From Actinomycetes bacterium (GTDB lineage: Bacteria; Actinomycetota; Coriobacteriia; Coriobacteriales; Eggerthellaceae), in assembly GCA_023429565.1 (NCBI GenBank), contig JAEZDJ010000031.1:1-8815 (forward strand): 8,815 bases of DNA. The letters are read 5' to 3'. The position numbers and the translations under genes were made by a program. The notes under the pieces are model-generated. The model was given only the letters and a program-made list of their open reading frames with translations, had not been told where the DNA came from and did no database searches. Below are positions 5,385 through 8,815 of this stretch, in pieces (positions within the stretch are counted from its first letter, which is position 1; every line of letters begins with the position of its first letter).

Positions 5385-6321
5385 GCCCCCCTTCGCATCC
5401 CTCGTCGTCGCAGGATCCGTACGTTCCAAAATCGTCGTCCCCGTATCCTTCGGCCTCTCCATATGCCTGCTCGGCGCGCGTCCAGTCAAGGCCGTTTTGC
5501 GCACAGGCAGCTTCCTCGCCATACACGAGCGAGAGCGCTGCAGGCGCCTTGTCGGCACCGCCGATGACGGCAAGCAGCTCAAGCAGGTGGAAGCAAGCTT
5601 CCGCCTGCGGGAGGATGAGGTCGACGTCGTCTGCGGCCATGAGAGCGGCCGACAGCTCAGCCATGAGCATCTCCAGCGTGTAGTCTCCCTCGAACTCTCC
5701 GGCCTCCACAGCAGCGAGGACCAGTTCGGTCTGCGGGGTCATGGCTCCCACCCGCGCACCGTCCTCCCCATAGGAAGCAGAGGAGCGACGCACGGCGCGG
5801 AAGAGGGCATCGGCCTCGATGGCCGCCGCAATCTGCGCCGCAGCCTGGATCGTGTACGCAGCACGGACCAGCTGGGAGGAGCCCGGCCCGCCCGTCCTCT
5901 CAGCCGAGCCAGCCACGGCCTCGATCAAAGGCTCAGCCGCATCGACGGCGGTTTCGTCGCCTCCCACGAAGCAGAGGAGATTGGCCTGGTCGGAAAACGC
6001 ATGAGTCACCGTGATGTCGGCCACCACCAGCGGAGCCTCGACCACGGCAAGGTCGCTCACCACCGCAACGGCGTTCAGCTCGCGCGCGAAGCTGGGGGTG
6101 GCGGGAGACAGATCGACCAAAACCGTTCCAGGACGAGCCGACTGAACAAAGCCACGCTCATCAAAGTACGCATCCTCGAGTGCCGTGCTCGAGGTGAAGT
6201 ACGTGAGGATGAAATCGGCCTCCTTCTCATCCTCCACGAGAGAAAAGCCTGCCGCGGAAAGCCTCTTTCCCAAAGCGTTTCCAACGACCTCGTTTCCTGC
6301 ATACGCATACGTCTTATCCAT
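5323..6321 (-). CDS. Degenerate beta-hydroxyacid-dehydrogenase-like NAD(P)-binding protein with Cys/His-rich tail, 332 aa
   Basis: The fold layout resembles 3-hydroxyisobutyrate / 6-phosphogluconate dehydrogenase family proteins. It has an N-terminal Rossmann-like half (1-140), a linker helix region near 145-175, and an all-helical C-terminal half with the FEGDYTLEMLMAELSAAL segment (210-227). The key motifs are changed. The glycine loop reads AGNEVVG (8-14) instead of GxGxMG. The substrate loop is APLVVAD (96-102) instead of APVSGG. The motif that normally supplies the catalytic lysine (GxGxxxK) reads GGPGSSQLVR (144-153), with Leu where Lys is expected. It may be a non-catalytic or re-purposed relative. 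The tail (about 294-332) is DDD-rich, then CDDEGC (304-309) and GHGHRHGHG (312-320), a metal-chelating composition. The ATG at 6321 is chosen over an earlier in-frame one at 6348 because AAAGGTG lies 7 bases upstream. It starts 30 bp after the DegV-like gene. Confidence 0.7.
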   Translation of the reverse strand: MDKTYAYAGNEVVGNALGKRLSAAGFSLVEDEKEADFILTYFTSSTALEDAYFDERGFVQSARPGTVLVDLSPATPSFARELNAVAVVSDLAVVEAPLVVADITVTHAFSDQANLLCFVGGDETAVDAAEPLIEAVAGSAERTGGPGSSQLVRAAYTIQAAAQIAAAIEADALFRAVRRSSASYGEDGARVGAMTPQTELVLAAVEAGEFEGDYTLEMLMAELSAALMAADDVDLILPQAEACFHLLELLAVIGGADKAPAALSLVYGEEAACAQNGLDWTRAEQAYGEAEGYGDDDFGTYGSCDDEGCEGGHGHRHGHGGFPGGIDAYSAN

Positions 6322-6328
6322 GTGCGGG

Positions 6329-6335
6329 CACCTTT
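6329..6335 (-). promoter_or_regulatory. Ribosome binding site deciding the dehydrogenase-like start
   Basis: On the minus strand AAAGGTG lies 7 bases before the ATG at 6321. The alternative ATG at 6348 sits upstream of this site and begins nine residues (MRQGERCPH) that do not look like part of a Rossmann fold. Translation is therefore placed at 6321. Confidence 0.7.
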
Positions 6336-6351
6336 CTCCCTGCCTCAACGA

Positions 6352-7281
6352 CTAGTTGATTCCCTTGACGGTCTTCGCGATGCGATCCGCCACCGACATC
6401 TCGTCTCGACGATCGCGGCCCCAGAACACAACCGCTATCATATCAGGACCGACATGGCTGCCGATCGTGGGCCCGATGCTGCTCTCCAGAAACAGGATGC
6501 TGTCGTCGAGCTTCGAGAGCGCATCCTTCAATCGCTCGACATCCTTCGGGCAATCCGCACCAGCGATGACCACACATGAACCGGGGCCGGCATCGGCAGC
6601 ACGTTTCTCGTAGTAGTCGGCAAGCTGACGGATGCCCTTCTTGCGCCCACGTGCGACGCCGGCCAGGGAAAGGGTCCCATCCAAGGCAAAGGAGAGCAGC
6701 GGCTTCACATCCAGCTTCGAGCCGGCATAGGCAACCGAGGAAGGTATCCGTCCCCCGCGACGCAGCGCCTCCAGATCGTCGACCATGAATTCCGCATTCA
6801 CGAACCATCGCGCTTCCTCGGCCCACTGGGCAAGTTCCACTGCCGTCAGACCCTTGTCGCGTTGGTTCATGGCTTCGTACACCAACAATGCCTCGGCAAC
6901 TGAAGCAAGCCTCGTGTCGACGAGGTGGAGCTCGACGTCCGGGTTGTCGGCAAGCACCTGATCGCGCATGAGCGCAGCCACGTCATAGCTGCCCGACAGG
7001 CCGCTCGAAAAGCTCAGGCACACGGTGGGAACGCCGCTTGCAGCCGCTTCCTCAAAGGCGGTGCGGTAGACGGTCACCGGAACCTGGGCGGTGGTCGGCT
7101 CCTCGCCGTCTCTCATGGCCTGATAGAAATCGCGTGCTGTCGTCGACTGGTACAGGTCGTCAGAATGTTCACCGTCGCTCAGGACATAGGGAAACTCGAT
7201 GAGCTTGACCCCATCTCTCCGCACGACTTCAGAGGGCAGGTCGCAACAGGAGTCTATGATAAGGTTGCATCTTGGCTGCAT
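6352..7281 (-). CDS. DegV family protein (FakB-like fatty-acid-binding), second of a tandem pair, 309 aa
   Basis: DegV/FakB proteins bind a fatty acid and, with the kinase FakA, present it for phosphorylation to acyl-phosphate in phospholipid synthesis; they act in the cytosol. Visible family signatures are DSCCDLP (10-16), FSSGLSGS (91-98), VDTRLAS (121-127), DDLEALRRGGRIP (168-180), KPLLSF (193-198) with DG, the basic ARGRKKGI (210-217), and IGPTIGSHVGPD (269-280), which contains the conserved His276. Two positions are atypical. The usual T-S-Q-P near residue 64 reads TTAQV, and the GxHxGPG motif ends GPD. Length is normal for the family. The start at 7281 has AAGGA 11 bases upstream, a rather long spacing, and there is no better ATG. 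It lies 65 bp after the first DegV-like gene and the two are clearly divergent paralogues. No fakA is visible in the window. Confidence 0.9.
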   Translation of the reverse strand: MQPRCNLIIDSCCDLPSEVVRRDGVKLIEFPYVLSDGEHSDDLYQSTTARDFYQAMRDGEEPTTAQVPVTVYRTAFEEAAASGVPTVCLSFSSGLSGSYDVAALMRDQVLADNPDVELHLVDTRLASVAEALLVYEAMNQRDKGLTAVELAQWAEEARWFVNAEFMVDDLEALRRGGRIPSSVAYAGSKLDVKPLLSFALDGTLSLAGVARGRKKGIRQLADYYEKRAADAGPGSCVVIAGADCPKDVERLKDALSKLDDSILFLESSIGPTIGSHVGPDMIAVVFWGRDRRDEMSVADRIAKTVKGIN

Positions 7282-7312
7282 GGATTCTCGTTTCCTTCAT
7301 CTGATGGGGGCG

Positions 7313-7334
7313 TCCCGCCGGTCTGCCGGCGGGA
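7313..7334. repeat. GC-rich hairpin between the two DegV-like genes
   Basis: TCCCGCCGG (7313-7321) and CCGGCGGGA (7326-7334) form a perfect 9-bp stem with a 4-base loop, in the 65-bp gap between the tandem genes. On the transcribed minus strand a run of six T residues lies before the stem and none after it, so this is not an intrinsic terminator in either direction. It could be an intercistronic mRNA structure that protects or separates the two messages. Confidence 0.45.
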
Positions 7335-7346
7335 TCCGAAAAAATG

Positions 7347-8249
7347 CTACGACGCGCTCAGACGGGTTTGAACCGGCGTCATCAGCTTGCCCGCCAGAAC
7401 CTGGGCGCACTCATAGGCAATTCCGACGGCAGGCCCGACATGAAGGCCGATGACAGGACTGACCGGCAACACGTCGACCGTCCTTCCGATAAGCGGCTCG
7501 ATGACATCATGGGCCCACGCCACAGCCGGAGCCTTGTCTCCGATGTAATGGACGACGACATGCTTCAAGCCAAGCTTCTCAATGTCATCCCGGAACATCG
7601 TGACCATCCTATCGAGAGCCTTCTTGCGCGTGCGCACCTTGGCAATGGGAGCGGCCAAACCGTCGACCACGCTCAGTACGGGCGACAGGTTGATCAGGTT
7701 GCCCACCAGCGCCGCAGCAGCCCCTATCCTTCCACCCTTCTGCAGGAAGGTCAGCGTCTCGGGCGTGAACAGGAAGCGCGTCGACTCGATGCCCCTGAGC
7801 ACCGCCTGCGCGCATCCGTCCAAGTCCGCGCCGCCATCGCGCGCATGCACGGCATCGAACACCGGCCAGGCCTCGTCATAGCCGCACGAGGTCGAGTCGA
7901 TGATGCGATACTCGAAATCGATGTTGCGTGCCTTCACGGCGCGCGCCGCCCGCAAGGCCCCTTCGCACGTGCCCGACAAGCCGGAGGAAATGAAGATGCC
8001 GAGCACCTGATCGCCGGCTTGCGCAGCCTTCTCGAACATCGCCTCGAACGTGTGCTGTGATGGCTGGCTTGACAGGGGAATGTCATCGACCATGTCATAA
8101 ATGTCAGCATAGAACGCGTCGAGGTCCATCTCGGCGTCAGCATATTCGACGCCGTCACGGTTCACATACAGCGTTACGATGTCTATCCCAGCCTCACGCG
8201 CGACGGAAGCGGGAATAGACGCAACCGAATCGGTGACTATCTTTATCAT
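7347..8249 (-). CDS. DegV family protein (FakB-like fatty-acid-binding), first of a tandem pair, 300 aa
   Basis: This is a full-length DegV-fold protein. Signatures in order are TDSVASIP (6-13), LSSQPSQ (59-65, the near-canonical S/T-S-Q-P fatty-acid carboxylate site), ISSGLSGT (87-94), IDSTS (117-121), FLQKGGRIG (168-176), SPVLSVVDG (189-197), KVRTRKKAL (204-212), and PVIGLHVGPAVGIAYE (265-280) with His270. By family knowledge it should bind an acyl chain and hand it to a FakA-type kinase. It keeps the SSQPS loop better than the second copy, which suggests different ligand preference, though that is inference. The start at 8249 is supported by GGAAGGA 4 bases upstream. It follows nicotinate phosphoribosyltransferase by 65 bp on the same strand with no terminator between, so co-transcription is likely. 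Confidence 0.9.
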   Translation of the reverse strand: MIKIVTDSVASIPASVAREAGIDIVTLYVNRDGVEYADAEMDLDAFYADIYDMVDDIPLSSQPSQHTFEAMFEKAAQAGDQVLGIFISSGLSGTCEGALRAARAVKARNIDFEYRIIDSTSCGYDEAWPVFDAVHARDGGADLDGCAQAVLRGIESTRFLFTPETLTFLQKGGRIGAAAALVGNLINLSPVLSVVDGLAAPIAKVRTRKKALDRMVTMFRDDIEKLGLKHVVVHYIGDKAPAVAWAHDVIEPLIGRTVDVLPVSPVIGLHVGPAVGIAYECAQVLAGKLMTPVQTRLSAS

Positions 8250-8314
8250 GACGTCCTTCCAACCTGGTGCACGGTACGGGCACCCGTTTTTCCCTGCTGC
8301 TTCTCACTACCAAA

Positions 8315-8815
8315 CTAAGCGATGCCACGCAACTGCACAACCAAATCGCGTCGACGCTCAAAAAGACCATATTCGAGGCCGACCGGATACGTGTGGGGAT
8401 TGAGCATGCGCTTCTGGCTCTCGTCAAGCGTGGCCAGCCCCTCCCGAGCCCGAGCCTGTGCTGCGAGGGCATCCCGATGCTCGTCGGAAAGGACGGTTTT
8501 GCCCGAACGTGCAAGCGGCCGCAGCAAAGTCTCGCTACGCTTTCCGCGAAGCTGCTTCTGTCGCAGATCGTCCCCCGGATCGACAATGACCTCGCGCGGC
8601 TGGATGCCGCGGTTCACGTCGAACACCATGTCTCCCGCCACACGACCATCGTCATGGAAGTAGCGACGCACGTCGAGCACGCCGGGAACGGTCAGCTTGG
8701 CAGCTGACTCGGATATCTTGAGGCGGTCCTTCCATTCGCTCGCGCCCACGGCGCGCGTCGCGGAAAGCTTGTAGACCCCTCCCAACGTCGGCTGGTCATA
8801 CGCGCACGCAAGCTT
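8315..8815 (-). CDS. pncB: Nicotinate phosphoribosyltransferase, C-terminal part (cut by the window edge)
   Basis: The last 166 codons are present and the reading frame continues past base 8815. The enzyme makes nicotinate mononucleotide from nicotinate and PRPP with ATP hydrolysis (EC 6.3.4.21), the entry step of the Preiss-Handler NAD salvage route. Recognisable C-terminal features are the visible start ACAYDQPTLGGVYKLSA, then LKISESAAKLTVPGVLDVRR with a G-rAV/aGD-type strand after it, and a terminal region ending RMLNPHTYPVGLEYGL before the final basic residues. These match the long (TIGR01513-like) bacterial family. The catalytic PRPP-binding part lies outside the window, so completeness and activity cannot be judged. 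The stop TAG is at 8315-8317, and the gene probably heads the minus-strand string. Confidence 0.88.
   Translation of the reverse strand, partial: KLACAYDQPTLGGVYKLSATRAVGASEWKDRLKISESAAKLTVPGVLDVRRYFHDDGRVAGDMVFDVNRGIQPREVIVDPGDDLRQKQLRGKRSETLLRPLARSGKTVLSDEHRDALAAQARAREGLATLDESQKRMLNPHTYPVGLEYGLFERRRDLVVQLRGIA

Noticed and set aside
5385..5582. N-terminal extension of the PflX-like protein to 396 aa
   Set aside because: The extra 66 residues are Arg/Ser/Thr-rich, lie deep inside the preceding gene and do not resemble the family; the ATG at 5384 has a Shine-Dalgarno and fits family length.
4335..6579. Two long plus-strand open frames (4335-5567 and 5365-6579)
   Set aside because: Both are antisense to the PflX-like and dehydrogenase-like genes, Arg/His-rich, without recognisable domains or good start sites.

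Overview
The window looks like chromosomal DNA of a GC-rich actinobacterium, most likely class Coriobacteriia (Eggerthellaceae-like). That placement is an inference from GC-rich codon use, the style of the PF06541-type membrane protein and the mix of gene families. The genus cannot be fixed from the sequence alone. The window holds nine protein genes or gene fragments. No rRNA, tRNA or CRISPR array was seen.

Layout. Bases 1-61 (minus strand) are the first 20 codons of a zinc-ribbon transposase that runs off the left edge. Bases 62-403 carry no gene but hold two direct copies, exactly 90 bp apart, of a 17-bp sequence that looks like an insertion-sequence end. A plus-strand polytopic membrane protein (404-1660, putative ABC-transporter type IV family) follows and ends in a strong intrinsic terminator (1677-1711). 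After a gene-free spacer, a well-formed promoter (1909-1937) overlapped by a LexA/SOS-box-like operator (1942-1955) leads into two genes joined by an ATGA overlap. These are a radical SAM protein with a helix-hairpin-helix (TIGR03916-like, 1973-3415) and its usual partner, a TIGR03915-like putative DNA-metabolism protein (3412-4338).

The right half is one minus-strand gene string, read from right to left. It comprises the C-terminal part of nicotinate phosphoribosyltransferase (8815-8315, cut by the window edge), two tandem DegV/FakB-like fatty-acid-binding proteins (8249-7347 and 7281-6352), a degenerate beta-hydroxyacid-dehydrogenase-like protein with a Cys/Asp/His-rich tail (6321-5323), and a PflX-type (COG1313) radical SAM protein (5384-4392) that overlaps it. 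The two gene strings converge at about 4340-4420, where a perfect 18-bp inverted repeat contains the stop codon of the PflX gene.

How the genes may work together. The radical SAM/TIGR03915 pair is a widespread but poorly characterised set thought to act on DNA. The SOS-like operator seen here would place it under DNA-damage control. In the minus-strand string, NAD salvage, acyl-chain binding (FakB-type) and an orphan glycyl-radical-activase-like protein sit together. Close spacing suggests co-transcription, but a shared pathway is not demonstrated. The observations most worth following are the SOS-like operator, the cysteine-rich insertion in the TIGR03915-like protein, and the dehydrogenase-like protein that has lost its catalytic motifs and gained a metal-binding-like tail.
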